Of a stretch of DNA of 64,000 bases, positions 34,274 through 47,699 are shown piece by piece. The DNA is from Acorus gramineus (taxonomy: Eukaryota; Streptophyta; Magnoliopsida; Acorales; Acoraceae). The position numbers were made by a program, and so were the translations under genes. The stretch is from assembly GCA_030737835.1 (NCBI GenBank), contig CM060849.1:7687245-7751244 (forward strand), read 5' to 3'. Every line of letters begins with the position of its first letter. The first letter of the stretch is position 1. Below the pieces are notes generated by a model. The model did no database searches. It was not told the DNA's origin and saw only the letters and a program-made list of their open reading frames with translations.

Positions 34274-37200
34274 TGTAGTGCCTGTGTCATTTGGAGCACT
34301 CTGATTGAAAATTTGGGTACATAAATTTTTCCTCGAAGTTATGTATTTCCAATTTGGTATTTGGATTTGATTTTGTTAAAATCCAAGATGAAGAGGTTTA
34401 AATATGATTTTATTATGAGATGTCCAGTTTTGAGTTAGCTTTCGTACAAAAGTGGAATTAGATCAACTGGATTCTTGTAGTAAAAGTTATGGGTATTTTT
34501 CCAAGTATACCCCGGGGAGGGAAATTCTGGCAGCAGCCCTGTTCTATGTTTAGCTCTAATTGCGGAATAGATGGAGAGATTATTTGATCTTGGCATAAAC
34601 ATGAAAGTTGTAGATAATCTTCTTAGCTTTCCAACGGACTTGGAATTGTGCAATTCGGAGCTATATCGAGGAAGTTATGGCTGTTCTAGTGAAGCATGCG
34701 CAGAATTTCTAAGTCAGGGATGAAATGGTCATTTCCCATCCCTCTTTAGATATTTATTTGTGTGCAACAAAATATCTCTCTCTCTCTCTCTCTCTCTCCC
34801 TCCCACTCCCAACGTGACATCTTGGTCTCTCTTCCTCTCTTTCAAAGCCCCCCTAGGTGTTTGTTTAAATGTCCCAAAGAGAAGAGAAGGAGAAGGTGCA
34901 TGTGCAAGTGAGGGTTTGTGCATGTATTGTTGTTGTTGATCTTCTCTTCTCTCAAGCTCCCCCTCATGATCCTTCCCCCCTGATTTTCAGCCAAGGAGGA
35001 GGCTGAGGAGAGGCTGAAGAGGTGGTGGTGGTGGTGGTTGAGGTGGCCGTGGGCGCGTCGAGAGCCCCGCATCTCCCCCTTTCCATTTCCCTCTTTTGGT
35101 AAGTCATCTTCCCCTTCTTTTTGATTTGTAAGGGCTGTTGGGATGGTTGGGGAAGTCATGCATGCTATGCATAGGGGTTAGAGTGTGTGTGAGGGGTTGG
35201 GGAGGGTTAAAATGGGGTTAGGGTTGGCTGGGCGCGCATCGGGAGTTGTCTGCGCGCGTGCGCGCGCAGGCGCGCGCAGGAGGGCGCTGGCAGGCGCAGT
35301 CGCGCGTGGGTGCGTGCGCGCGGGTGCGCATGGGCGCTGGCGTGAGCGGAGGTGCGCGTGGGCGCGCGCGACCGTGCGCGCGCGCGGAGCAGTGCGCCTG
35401 GGCATGCGCCTGGGCGCGGGGCTGGGGACCAGTGCGCGCGCGTGTGTGCGCGTGCGTGCGCGTGCTGGGGCGTGCACGCAGGGTGCTGCGCGGGGGCGCA
35501 GTGTGCTCGGGTACGCGCTGGCTGGACGTGCGGTGCGCGCGACAGCGCGTCTGGGCGCGCGGGCAAGCGCGCGGTAGTGCGCCGATGGTGTTGGGGTGCG
35601 TGCGTGCGTGCGCATTCGTGCGTGCGCGTGCGAGTCCGTATGCATGCTTGTCCGAGTATTTGGTATTTCTAATGATTTCTATGTGTAAATTGTGTTGTTA
35701 CTCACCAAATTGGATGCCCCTACCTTGCAGATCTCGTCGGATGGGATGCGCAAGGTCCCGGGTTGTAAGGTGAGTGGTTCGATTCCAATCCCCCCCCCCC
35801 CTCTCTAGGGATGCGCTCGACCCGCATAGACGCGCGTCGCGCATCGATGGGGCCCCCTAGCTATAATATGTAGATACCATGTTAATGCATGATTAATATG
35901 ATGTAACCATGCCACATTAGACCTTGTATGCTAGGGATATGCATCCATATATCATGTATAGAGGCCCATACATGCCTAGACACCATGTCCCTTGATTGGA
36001 AAGCCCCGACCTACGCATGTTTCCCATTTTGTTTAATTTATTTAAATCAAATGTGATTATATTGTTGTAAGCATGCCTTAGAGAATATTATAACCTTGTT
36101 GTTATAATATATGTTTCCCCGCATCTTAGTTATGCGCCCTGGAGGAATTCATGACATTAGTAGTGTTAGAAATCGTTGTCGACGGATCCAACAGGATCAT
36201 ACGCGCGTGAGTAGGCTGTCTTCTCCTTTTGGTTGGATCCGATGTAGGGACTCCCCGGCGTTGGAAAGCTGACCTGACAGAGGGCTCCCGTCCGTAGGTA
36301 CCTCCGATGCGTCGGACAGTACTGATAGTGGGAGTATACCAGGTAGAGGCTACGGAGTGTGGGAGAGGCTACCGGGTGGACCAGGGGTGGAGAGCGGTCT
36401 AGTCTGTCCCAAAAGGCCCATGACACCCCTAAAGGGTGAGCGTGGGGTGGTCGGCGATGTTACGACCCACTAACTTGTGTAGTTACTCCCGTATAGGGAC
36501 TATGACTATTTTAAGGTTAATATGAGTGTGTTGAATGGATTGTTGTTATGCCTGTGTTTTGATATCTCGATAAGTGAGTATCGAGAGTAGTTGTTTTCCA
36601 TTGGGTTCGCTTTGCGAACATGGGATCGTTCTCCCCTTCGTTGGATCCGATGTAGGAACTTCTCGGGTTTAGCTATCCTGACAGAGGGCTCCCATCCGTA
36701 GGTACCACCGATGCATTCGGAAGAGTACTGATCGTGGGAGTATACCAGGTAGAGGCTACCCGGGAAAAGGGCTACTGGCGGACCAAGGGTGTAGAGCGGT
36801 GAGTTGAGGAGATCGGGTTGTAGATACTACCCGGGAGAGGGTTAACGAATGATGTTACGCGTGGGAATCGTTCTCCCCTTTCGTTGGATCCGAGTAGGGA
36901 CTCCCCGGCGTTGTGTGGGAGAGGCTACCGGGTGGACCAAGGGTGTAGAGCAGTCTAAATCTCTTCCAAAAGTCCCAAGAGTCTCCCTCCAGGAGTGAGG
37001 GTAAGGATGAGGTGAAGAATATCGCCGCATTCGACCGTTCCCATAGTTGTTGGGTCCGGTCCTGTGTCGATGTTTAAAGGCATCGTTTGAGCAGTTATCT
37101 AGATGTAGATGATCCAGTAGTGTTGTGTAGACCAGTAAATCCGGGTCTCTTCGACCGACGGTATGGGGGTGAGGTTGGTCGCGCCGCCGCGTGACCCAGT

Positions 37201-37707
37201 TATCCATGGGTTTCCACCCATGTTTTCCTTGAAAGGAAATTGATTATGTATTGAACTGTAGTATGGTGATTGGTTTCCAGCCACTCACTGAGCTTGTAGC
37301 TCACCCCTCGCATACTGTTTCTTTTCAGGGGCAGTGTTGGGCGTGGAGCTGGAGCTTTCCTGTGGCGTGGTCTTATGGGCATGGAGCGTTCTTCCGGCGG
37401 GTGGCGAGTGCGAGGCTGTCAGCATTCCTAGAGTCATTTTATGCTTTGTAAATCGTGCATGTGGCACAGGTTGTATTTTCTTTGGTCTAGACTTGGCTCT
37501 ACAGGACAGTGATTGTGTATTCGAGTCTGTAATAATGTTTTTGATTTACAGACATTGTTTATATATTATGCTTCCGCTTTTCAGTCAGTTATCATTATCT
37601 TGCTTTGCCGCCTTGTGTATTGTTGTTGGTGTCTTTATTGATCTCAGGTATTGATAGCTGATATTTTATTAATTTTGTCACGTCTCGGGGACGCCTGGGG
37701 CGTGACA
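34274..37707 (+). mobile_element. Solo LTR, subfamily B (3434 bp)
   Basis: TGTAGTGCCTGTG to GGGGCGTGACA, bounded by perfect TAAGC duplications (34269-34273 and 37708-37712). It is homologous to the element 3 3' LTR, with the same B, then C-like, then A-like mosaic; here the C/A junction carries GTTATGCCTGTGTTTTGATA near 36547. It contains a (CT)n run at 34775-34799, candidate exons at 34991-35098 and 35731-35769, and a CpG-rich core at 35225-35650. No internal genes are present. Confidence 0.88.
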
Positions 37708-37712
37708 TAAGC

Positions 37713-39473
37713 CTTGGTCACTTCTGGGTCATTCAGGGCCTTTTTAATTTTTCGATCGGAGCCGCTAAAATTTTAGCTTTTAGCCACCTGTGGGAGTTAG
37801 AGTACTCTGATTGGAAATTTGACTACATTTCTAGTACCGTTTAGTACTACCCATAAAAATTTCATCGAATTCCGGTAACATTTACAAAAATATGCAGTTC
37901 CGAATCGTATCCGGGTTTTCGAGAGTTCCTGGTTGGGCGAATAGTGTGAGATATTTTTGGGATGTGGCGACCCTTGGTAACCTTACCCCCACCTTGCTTA
38001 GGGGTGAAGAAACCTTTGGTTATTTGTTATGTGAGTGGGTGAGCCTAACCCTAACCTCACCCCCCCTTAAGGTCACCCCTAGGCACTATTTGGGCATGAA
38101 AAGGACCTTTTTGCCCCCTCTCTCTCTCCCACTCTCTCCCAACTCGTGGATCTCTCTTTCCCCCTCTCTCCCAACTCGTGGATCTCTCTTTCTCTCCCTC
38201 TCTTGGTCTCTTTTTCCTCTCTTTGTGTGTGGAGAAGGAGGAGGAAGAAGCAAAGGAAGGAGAAGGTGAAGGAGAAGATGAATAGTGTATGAAGGGATGA
38301 TCTAGCTAGGGTGAGTTTGTGTGTGTGTATGTGTTGTTGTTTCTTTCCCTTCTCCATCTCCAACCCTCTCATGCCTCCCCTCATGTTTTCCTCTGTTTTT
38401 CAGCCAAGAAGGGCTGGTGGAGAGGCTGAAGAGATGGTGGTAGTAGTGGTGCTGGTTGAGGTGGTCGTGAGTGTGTCGATAACCCTGCATCTCCCCATTT
38501 CCCTCCCCCTGTTTTGGTAAGGCAGCACACTGTCTCTTAAAGATCTCAGTAAATCTAGTATTTAGAGGCATATTTTTAGGATTATGTCTTCTTATGATTT
38601 GATCAGCTATGTGTCTAGATGTTATATATGAAATTTGGGGTCATTATGATATCTGTGGTGTAAGTTAGAACCAGTTTTGCATGACCTGTCCAGATTCGCG
38701 TAGGAATTGACCTGCTTCGGGAAATGATTTGGTTCGGGCTTGTAGAGGCCAAATTAGGTTCTAATGTCTTCATGGATTATGATCCCAGCATATCATAGAA
38801 TGTGCATGATTTATTTCATAATTTTTGGAAGTGTATTGGGTGCTGTGAAGACCAATTAGTAGGGCTGGTTGCAGCAGGTTTAGCAGTTTTGCTTGGTTGA
38901 GTGTCAAGGAGTTGGTTGCATGTGTCTTGGGTGATAATATGGAAGTATCAGAGGTTAGGGTCTTCATGAAGTAAGCTTATATGTGTGATAGGAGGTTCCA
39001 TAATTTAATTATGGATCATTGGTTGTGTTTTACAGATCTCGTAGACCGGACGCGCGGCGATCCGGGTATCGGTGAGTGGTTCGATCCAATCCCCCCCCCT
39101 CGGGATGCGCTTGACGCGCGTAGTCGCGCGTCGCACATCGATGGAGCCCCCTAGCTATACTACTTGTGTAGATAAGTAGTATGGCCATGCTTAAGCTATA
39201 ATATGTAGATATCTTGTATGCTAGGCTTATATACATGTATTGTATCCATGTATGAATGATTGTGTTGCATGCGCCCTTCTAGTATGAGCATGTATTAATG
39301 TGTATGGATGTATAGAATATGGCATGCCTTAGGTAGTATTGTAATACTACTCCCACCATATTAATTGGAATATCAAACATGAATAAGTCTGGGTTAATAA
39401 CAGGCACCTGCCTAATATTCCCTTGCGATAAGACTCGAGGGCGTGGTGTAGTTGTTACGCCCATACTAATGTG
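37713..39473 (+). repeat. Element 2 3' LTR (A2), second piece
   Basis: CTTGGTCACTTCTGGGTC onward, colinear with 10742-12466 of the 5' LTR with few substitutions and a 30-nt tandem repeat of CCAACTCGTGGATCTCTC near 38140-38190. Candidate exons are at 38404-38516 and 39036-39071. It is cut by the CACTA element at 39474. Confidence 0.88.
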
Positions 39474-39486
39474 CACTACAACAAAT

Positions 39487-39870
39487 TTGATCATTAGCTA
39501 CGAAGTTTTAGCTGCGAAAGATTATTTCATAGCTAAAAGTGACTTTTACCTGCGAAATAATTATTCGTAGCAAATAGTGTTAATGTTTTCTAAAATGGTA
39601 TAACCTTTAGCTGCGAAATTTCATTTGCGTAGCAAAAGAGTTAACCTTTAGCTGCGAATAATTATTTCGCAGCAAAAGGTTTGATTTTGTAACTACGATT
39701 TGCCATTTCGTAGCAATATTTATAGTTTTTTTGCTACGAAATTATATTTCATAGCTAAATATTTATCTTTTGGCTATGATGTATATTTTCGTAGTAAAAG
39801 ACATACTTTTAGCTGCGAAAAAGTGACTTTTGGCTGCAAAATTGAATTTCGTTGCAAAATATTTAAGAAT
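39487..39870. repeat. CACTA left subterminal repeats
   Basis: At least ten degenerate copies of TTTAGCTGCGAAAT / ATTTCGTAGCAAAA in both orientations, spaced by about 20-40 nt. Such arrays bind the element-encoded TNPA-like protein in En/Spm. Confidence 0.85.
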
Positions 39871-39899
39871 TTTCAAAAGATTTAATTTGTTATGAAATC

Positions 39900-41608
39900 A
39901 AAATACACTGCATCACTATTGGACTGAGATCTCAATTGATTATTCCAATCTAAACTAAAAATAATAACTACATCCTTATCTAATCCCTACTAATATTTAA
40001 ATTCGAATTCAAATCATTATTTGAAATTCAAATCTAAATATAGTAAAATCCTAACAAACTCAAAACTGTCAAAAATAGTAATGTTAACTTTCAACTGTCG
40101 ATTAGACCCCCAAGACGATATCAGAATGCTTTGAAAATTGGAGTAGTGGCGTACGAACGCCGTTAACATATTATAATAACTATTTTAATCTATGGTCTAA
40201 AAGTTAAATCGGATATAAGTATATATAAGATTTAAGTTTGAATATTATCTTTATCTATAAGAGATTTTATAGGATATAATAAAGCATATCAAAGGATTAT
40301 GAAAATTTAAAAATAATACATAAAAGATTTAAAATTTGAATATTATCTTATTAGATTTTTTAGGATATAGTGAAAGAGATAGAAAGATTATGTAGATAAT
40401 GAACATATAAAACAACACATAAAAGATTTAAAATTTGAATATTGTCTTATTTATAGGAGAAGTTTTAGGATATAATAAAAGTGATACAAAGATTAAGTAG
40501 ATATGAACATATAAAACAACGACAATAGATTTTAAAATATTGAAAGTTTATTTATATGATTTACATAAATTTGATTATTATATGCATAAATTTTAATACC
40601 TCTTATTTATGAAACAACATATATATAATTTTTTTAATAACTTTTTTATATTATACACGTAGACTTTTATGAAACAACATTGTAAGTGTTTTTTGAATAA
40701 ATGTTTTAGATTAAAAATATATATAATGTAAATATTTTCCTGATAAACAAACAGTGGAAATCATTTTCGATAAAATAAATTCACTGTCACCAAACATGCA
40801 ATTTAGTTTTTGTTTTCCTGGAAAAGCTTATCCGTGTAAAATAAATTCTTAAGTATTTGAAATTACTTCAAACCAAACGGCTCCTATGTGGGGGTCCATT
40901 GATTGTAGAGCGATGTACATGTCGTATTATAGCATATGCTCATGTTAATAAAGTATATGCTGCGATATGATTTTATTCACAATACTTTATAGATATAACT
41001 AAAATATACGAATTCTATTTCAATTTTATATTTAATTTAAATATTAATTTGTAATCCTGATCCCGTGGGAAACTTTAACGAAATTATAGTAGTAAAATTG
41101 ATAAGATTTTGGGTTTAAATTTGAATATGATATGATTTGATTCATAAGATTTTTTATGATATATATAAATCTATTTAAATTTTATCTTTAATTTAAATTT
41201 ATTCTTGATATTATCCAAATCACTTAGTCAAATAAAAATAGGATTAATATCTTTAATATCCAGTGATCTTCTAAAACTACCACTAAAATATATAGTCTTG
41301 AAAATCTAATCCATGTAAAACAAATCCCACATGATTTTAAATCACTTGAACCAAATGGACCCATTGATTTTGAAATCCCTAAAATCCCTACAAACCAAAT
41401 AACCCTCCAAATAACCCTCCAAACAAATCCCAAATAACTCTCCACGCCCAAATAACCCTCTCTGCAACCCTTCATCTCCAAACAACCTTCGCCGATCACC
41501 ATCACCTCTGCCTCGCCACCTTCGCCGATCACCATCGCCTCTGCCTCGCCACCTTCACCGAACAACCTCGCCGCGGGGACTATCGGAAAGAACGGTTACA
41601 TTGAAAGG

Positions 41609-41640
<32 letters not shown>

Positions 41641-42323
41641 GATCTATATCTACTTCTTCTCTTCCTTGATTGTGTTTTTCATATGAGGTTTTTTTTAGAT
41701 CTGTTGTATTTTTTTAGTGTTTTTTTATCTGAGTTTTTTTTTTAGGGTTTGGTTATTGATCTGAATTTTTTTTTGGTATTTATTGATCTGAGGTTTTTTA
41801 TTTTAGGGTTTGATCTCGAATTTTAGGGGTTTTATAGCAAGAACTTGGAAAAAAATATTAGGAAAAAATACATCTGGATTGATGATTGAATGTATGTTTT
41901 AGTTTTTGCACTGATTGAAATTTTGTTTGTAGAATCTGAAATTTTGTTTTTCTTTGAGGCTTTGGATTTAGAGGGAAGCTTGCTTTGATGATCACTTTAT
42001 TTTTCAAGGGGGTGCTTAAGACTAAAAAATAATTATAGTACTTATAGTATTTCAGCAATCCCAAATAAATATGTTATTTAGTTTGAATGTTGCATATATA
42101 TAAAAAAATCTTTATCTACAATAAACACTTCCAAATCTCTCACGTTATTTTTAGTTTTAGAGCACGTTATTTTTAGTTTTAGAGTTTCAAGATGATATTA
42201 GGAATAATTTCACATACAACCCACATATAACACTCTTATGTTTTGATTGTTTTTAAAAGTATATATTTCATGTAACAAAATATATATGTACCAATGACTT
42301 GTATATTAATCACTTATAGAAAA
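39900..42323. other. CACTA interior, AT-rich, no gene seen
   Basis: 39960-40230 is an inverted copy of the repeat at 6785-7290. AACCAAACGGCTCC (about 40872) and CTTGAACCAAATGGACCC (about 41345) resemble MITE ends. 41380-41580 is a CT/CA-rich stretch with CACCTTCGCCGATCACCAT duplicated, followed by a (CT)n run at 41610-41633 and T-rich sequence, which resembles a promoter/5' UTR. No convincing coding frame is present. Confidence 0.5.
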
Positions 42324-42984
42324 TGTTATATATGTGTCACTTTTAGCCTTCTGGTCACCATTGGAGCATTCTGGCAGTTTTTCAACTTTTTCTTTTTTTC
42401 GACTAGAACCGCTAAAATTTTGGACTTTTAACAATCGTCATGAGCTTGAGAACTCCGATTGAAAATCTAACTGCATATTATGTGTCCGGGTGCCATTTCA
42501 AGCCACTCACGAAAATTTTATCGAATTTCGGTAACGTTCCGAATTTTGCAGTTCTGAATCGTATCCGGGTTTTGACCAAGCGAAAAGTCATTGGGAGACT
42601 TGACCAAGTCAAAGATGACTTTGACCAAGTCAAGTTTGACCCTTGACTTGGTCAATTGCTTTTGTTTTCTTATGTGGATAGGTTGACCAAAGGTCAAAGT
42701 CACCAAAACCTAATTTTTTCTAAGTGTAAGTGTGTGTGTGAGTGTGTGTGTGTGTGTGTGGCCCCTTAAGTGGGCGTGCACCCTCTTCTTCTCCTATTCA
42801 TCTTCTTCTCTCTCTCACTCACTCACAAATCTCTCCTCCATTTGATCTAGTAGAGGTGGTTAAAAAGAAAAGCCATTGAAGGAGAAAAGGTTGGTGAAGG
42901 TGAGATCTATCTTCCTATGGTCTCGGTTTTGATTTCCCCTTTGTGTGACCTCCTCTCATGGCTCCTTTTCTCCTCTGTTTTCAG

Positions 42985-43072
42985 CCATTCTTGGGCTGAG
43001 AAGAGGTCTTGGTGGTGGCGTTTCGGTGCGCAAAGGGCACCCGAGTTCCTCCCCTTCCCTTCCTCTCTTTGG
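42985..43072 (+). other. Candidate LTR exon 2, subfamily C (88 nt)
   Basis: The acceptor CTCTGTTTTCAG ends at 42984 and the donor TGG|GTAAGC starts at 43073. It begins CCATTCTTGGGCTGAG. Length and sequence have drifted from subfamilies A and B, but both splice sites are kept. Confidence 0.55.
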
Positions 43073-43689
43073 GTAAGCTTTCCTCCTCCTTATTTCTTGT
43101 TTAGATGGTTGTTTAGGAGGTGAAATGGTGTATGCATGGTATGCATGAGTGTTAGGGGTGTGGGAGGGCTGAGGGAGGTGGTGGGATGGACTCGGGCGCG
43201 CGTGCGGGGTCATCCGCGCGTGTGCGCGCGAGTCTGCGCGCGCAGGCAGTGCAGGCGCGCGCAGTCGGGCGAGCTGGGGGCGTGCGCGCGGTGTACTGCA
43301 CGGGGGCGCAGTGCGGGGGGTGCGCGCGGGGTGCTGCGCAGGGGCGCAGTACGCGCGGGTAGATGCAGGGCTGGACGCGCGGTGCGCCAGGGCGCGCGCG
43401 CGGCAGCGTGTCTGGGCGCTCGGGCAGGGGCGCGGCAGCGCGCCTGGGCGCGCGGGCTGGGGCACGGCAGTGCGCCTGGGGCGCGGGCGTGCGTGCGTGC
43501 GTGCGCACCCGTGCGTGCGCATGCAGGTGGCCGTGCGCATGGCTGCCCGGGGGTGCGGGAGTATGTCGGGGCACTCGGACTCGCGTGCGTGCGGGCCGTA
43601 TGCATGCTTGTCCGAGTGTTGGGTATTTTTAGCGTATTTCTTATGTATTTGTTTAGATTACTCACCATTTTGATTACCATGTCTTGCAG

Positions 43690-43725
43690 ATCTTGACGGG
43701 CGATCACGCGACGACCCAGGTGTTG
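43690..43725 (+). other. Candidate LTR exon 3, subfamily C (36 nt)
   Basis: The acceptor TGTCTTGCAG ends at 43689 and the donor TTG|GTGAGT starts at 43726. It begins ATCTTGACGGGCGATCACG. The two reversed C copies have it at 15010-15045 and 26485-26520, both 36 nt with intact sites. Confidence 0.58.
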
Positions 43726-44956
43726 GTGAGTGGGACAATCCAACCCAGTAGGGAGGCGTTCGATGCACGTAGGCGTGCATTGCCCTCCCCTGGGGCACCA
43801 TAGTTGCATATTAGCTAGTATTAAATGTAAACTGTGCTATGCATGATCATTATGTTGTATCCATGCCCCCCTTAGACTTTATATGCTAGGGAGCACCCTT
43901 ATATTATGTATAGAGGCCTACGCATCCTGATACCATGTTTTCATGCTAGGAAAGCCTCGACCTACGCATGTTTCCCATTTAGTTTAACTTATTTAAATCA
44001 AATGCGAGCATATAGTTATTAGCATGCCTTAGAGAATATTATAACCTCGTTGTTATAATATGTGTCTCCCCGCATCTTAGTTATGCGCCCTAGAGGAATT
44101 CTTGTGAATTCATGGCATTAGTAGAGTTGCAATCGGTGTCAGCGGATCCAAGAGGATCGTATCCGTGTGGGTAGGCTGTTTCTCTTCCCTTCGTTGGATC
44201 CGTGTAGGGACTCCTCAGCGTTAGACAGGCTGTCCTGACAGAGGGCTCCCATCTGTAGGTACCTCCGATGCGTCGGACTGTGCTGATCGTGGGAGTAGAC
44301 CAGGCGAGCTACGGAGTGGAGGAGAGGCTATCGGTGGACCAAGGGTGATTAACAGCCTAGTCAGTCCCAAAAGACCATGTTACCCCTTTGAGGGTGAGGG
44401 TGAGGGTGTGGTGGGTCGGCGATGTAGCGACCCACTGGATTGTGTAGTTACTGCCACTTAGAGGCTATAAATAATTTGAGGTTAATATGAATTGTGATGC
44501 ATGGGTTGTGCTATTCATTGAGCGTGTGGCTCACCCCTCGCATATATTTTTCTCCAGTGATATCTGAGTCGGATCTGAAGGAGGAGCTCCCCGAGGCCCA
44601 TCAGCAGTAGCGGAGCAGCGTCACGTTCTGCGAGTGAGAGGCCATCAGCATCCCCCTTTTTATTGTATGTATTGCATTCTGTGCTTGGGCACACGTTTGT
44701 GTATTTGGATGTCGTTGTATATATTGGCTCTCACAGGACAGTTGATTATGTATCGGGTCTGTAATATGTCTTTTGAATTACAGACTCAGTCTTTTAGCTT
44801 CCGCTATTTGTGTATATATTATGTCAGCCTCATTGTTGTCTGTGTTGTCATTTTGATGTTGTTTATAGTATGTTATTGACCTCCTGTATAGACTGCTGAT
44901 ATCATATATACCATTGCCGCATCTCAGGGATGGCCGCCCTGGGGCGTGACAGAAAA

Positions 44957-47020
44957 AATGTTAATTTACATGTTTTGTTTAACGAAAGTTATACCCTGTT
45001 AATGATATGAGACTCCACGTTGACTACCAATAAGAAGGATGTGTAACAGTACACATCCATGTATATAAAAAAAAATTACCCCAAGCTTAAGTCTAATGGG
45101 TTTATGTGTTGGCCTGGATTTGAGAATAAAAAAAAACCTTTTAATATTGGATGCTGAAGATTGTATCTTTGAATTGGATGAGATCATAGATGTGCTAAGA
45201 ATATCTATAATACGGTACTGATTTTGTCTAGTTTGGTTGACTCTATTTGTGTATGTATTAGCTGCTTATTTTTAGACCATGTTCAATTAAGATTTCTTGC
45301 TGTTGCTTTAGTTACTTATCATACTCGTGGTTGTTTAAATTATGCAAATTCTTTATTTGGCAATTGAGTTACCTTGCATTAGTAGCCTGCACCAATATTC
45401 ATTTGTTGTATGCACTATTTGTCTATTAATTAGATGGATAGTTATTTCATTAAAATGAGTGCATGTGGTGCTAAAGAAACTTATTTGAAGCGGTTCGTGT
45501 TTTTTTTTGTTGTTTGATTCTTCTCTTCTTTTTTGTTCTTGACTTCTTGTGAGAATTACTTTTGTTTCTTTTTTTAAATTTAAACTCTTTTTTCTGGAGG
45601 TTATTTTTGTTAAACATGATGACTGGAAAGGCTGCAATTTGATTTTCTTTCCACATATTTTAGGTGCAAAACATGATGCTACTATCATGACTTCCCTAGG
45701 AAATACTACACAAACTAAAAATCAAGAAATAAGTTCAAATTAGTAAATGAGGTCAACGACACATGTACAACTCAATTTATCTTTGAGAAAAAGAAATTAT
45801 TATTGCCAGAGGCCTATGTTATTTTTTTTAATGTCTGGGATTTACAATTTTAAGAAAAATTAAATCTTGGATAACCACTTCAAACAGGAAATACTGCAAG
45901 CCATGGATACATTTACGCAACAAGCAAATCTTTTATGAGATAATAACTAAGCTGAATTTAAATCAGCTTACACTCTTGGTAATCCACCCCGTGTTGACTG
46001 CAAGTGCAAAATCTGCATGGAAAACATGTTAGATGCCAAAAATATGTTTCCAGATCTTGCATGTCAGAATATATATTTTATTGGGAATCTTTTAAGTGAC
46101 CACCTGATCATAGAGGAATCTCCTTTAATTTGCTTGTCTATTTCAATCAAGTATGTTCTGAAGAGGGGTGACCTGTCAAGAGAATTGTTATAATCTTCGG
46201 TCAGTAAATTTGATTTCAAATCAAAATGTGATGGTAAACAAAGTAAAGAAAATTTCAGCGTGAAGTTAAGCAACACATTGATCCTACAAAAACAGATTTG
46301 TGTGTTCACTCCTAAGTGTGCACATGTGAGCTAGCAAGACAAATCAAATCATATTCAGCAAATAAAAGAGAGATCAAATTATGCTAATTTGATTATTAAA
46401 AGAGTAATGCAAACATAACCTTTTCGAACTCCAATATTAATAAATATAGTACATAAGCTCAAAGGCTAGCAATGTATGTTTTCCATTAACACCACAATCA
46501 GGCTTTAAACAGGTAATCACCCATCCCTACAATTATTAAAAGTAAGCAAGCACATTGTGAATTCCTTTGGTTGTTTTAATAAGGAAATAAATGCTTAATA
46601 TATGGCTGCTAAGGATACATAACAGGGTTCTTTATGCATCATGGAATATTTGATAACACAAAGAGACAAAAGTTACAAAACCATTGACACTGACCCATTA
46701 CCAGGTAAGTTCCCAAATAAAAAAAACAAGAATTATTTGAATGGGAAGGCCAGTCGATATTTCTATATCGGATCTGGTCACATGTTAGTTGGAAATCCCC
46801 ATATTTCTACATCACCTCCTCTGAATGTAGTTGGAAATCTCTAATTGGATTGAAAAAGAAAAAAAAAATGCTTGCTAACCATTTAGCTTATTAAAAGATA
46901 TAACTCAGATAGAATATAAAATGCATGGGTACTAATGTAGAATTACAGAAAACGTACTTGATCTTTTATAGTTGTCTGTTGAAAATATTTTTGGAATTCA
47001 ATTCTATTTTGTAGCTAGAG
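44957..47020. other. CACTA interior, AT-rich, no clear gene
   Basis: Mostly AT-rich. Short open frames at 45353-45743 and 46641-46844 show no family motif. It may contain decayed transposase introns and exons upstream of the fragment at 47021; a polypyrimidine run and TTTGTAG end just before that fragment. Confidence 0.4.
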
Positions 47021-47470
47021 ATGGAGGAGCGGCGACAGTCACAATCTCAGTCTACTGTCGAGGGGGATCCAGCATCATTCAGTGAGATGGAGATCACGCA
47101 ACAGGTCCTAGGGCATCGGTCAGGATACCTACGTGGATTAGGTTGGGGGCCACGCCCTGTCACTTTTGGTCAGTGTAGTGGAACCAACAAGGAATCTCCT
47201 GCGGCTGATGAGTTGGAGAAGCTGCGAGATGAGTTGGAGACTCAGCGAGATCAGTTGGAGACTCAACGAGTACAGCTAGAGACTTAGCAGGAGTACATAT
47301 CTACCATGCAACCGGTGATGAGTGCGTTGCTACAAAGGTTTCCTGAATTAGGCGTCCTCAACAACCTCAGTCCCCAACCTCAAATGCCTGCAGTTCCTCA
47401 GCAGCCTGGATTAGAAGCAACAACATCTGAGTCTTCTAGAGATCCTCCCTTGCCCCCATCAGATCCATGA
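47021..47470 (+). pseudogene. CACTA-associated plant transposase (Transposase_24-like) C-terminal fragment
   Basis: It reads MEERRQSQSQSTVEGDPASF, then MEITQQVLGHRSGYLRGLGW, a motif (QVLGxRSGYxRGLGxGP) typical of the C-terminal region of plant CACTA-encoded Transposase_24-type proteins. A coiled-coil heptad run follows (ELEKLRDELETQRDQLETQR). CAG to TAG at 47285 ends the open frame, but the frame is readable on to the natural TGA at about 47468 (ESSRDPPLPPSDP). The N-terminal part is absent. It is probably the last exon of the lost transposase partner. Confidence 0.65.
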
Positions 47471-47699
47471 GATGTTTCCTTTTGTTGTATTTTCTTTTGA
47501 CTTATATTATAACTTTGTCTATGAGATGTCTACTTTTGTTGTATTTTCTTTTGACTTATATTAGAACTTTTTGTAATTTACACAATTAGTTTTAATTAAA
47601 ACTTGGATGGTTTTATTATTATTATCATAATTAGATGTTTATTTAATGCAGCTTATATTTTTTTAGCTAAAAAATAAAAAAAAATGATTTTGGAAAATA

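Larger units (their letters stand above)
42324..44951 (+). mobile_element. Solo LTR, subfamily C, forward (2628 bp)
   Basis: TGTTATATATGTGTCAC to GGGGCGTGACA with a perfect GAAAA duplication (42319-42323 and 44952-44956). It carries a (GT)n run (42728-42760), donor GAAG|GTGAGA at 42899/42900, and candidate exons at 42985-43072 and 43690-43725. It also has a CpG-rich core (43190-43620), a G-quadruplex-type run (44392-44415) and the acceptor CTCACCCCTCGCATAT...CTCCAG ending at 44557. Confidence 0.92.
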
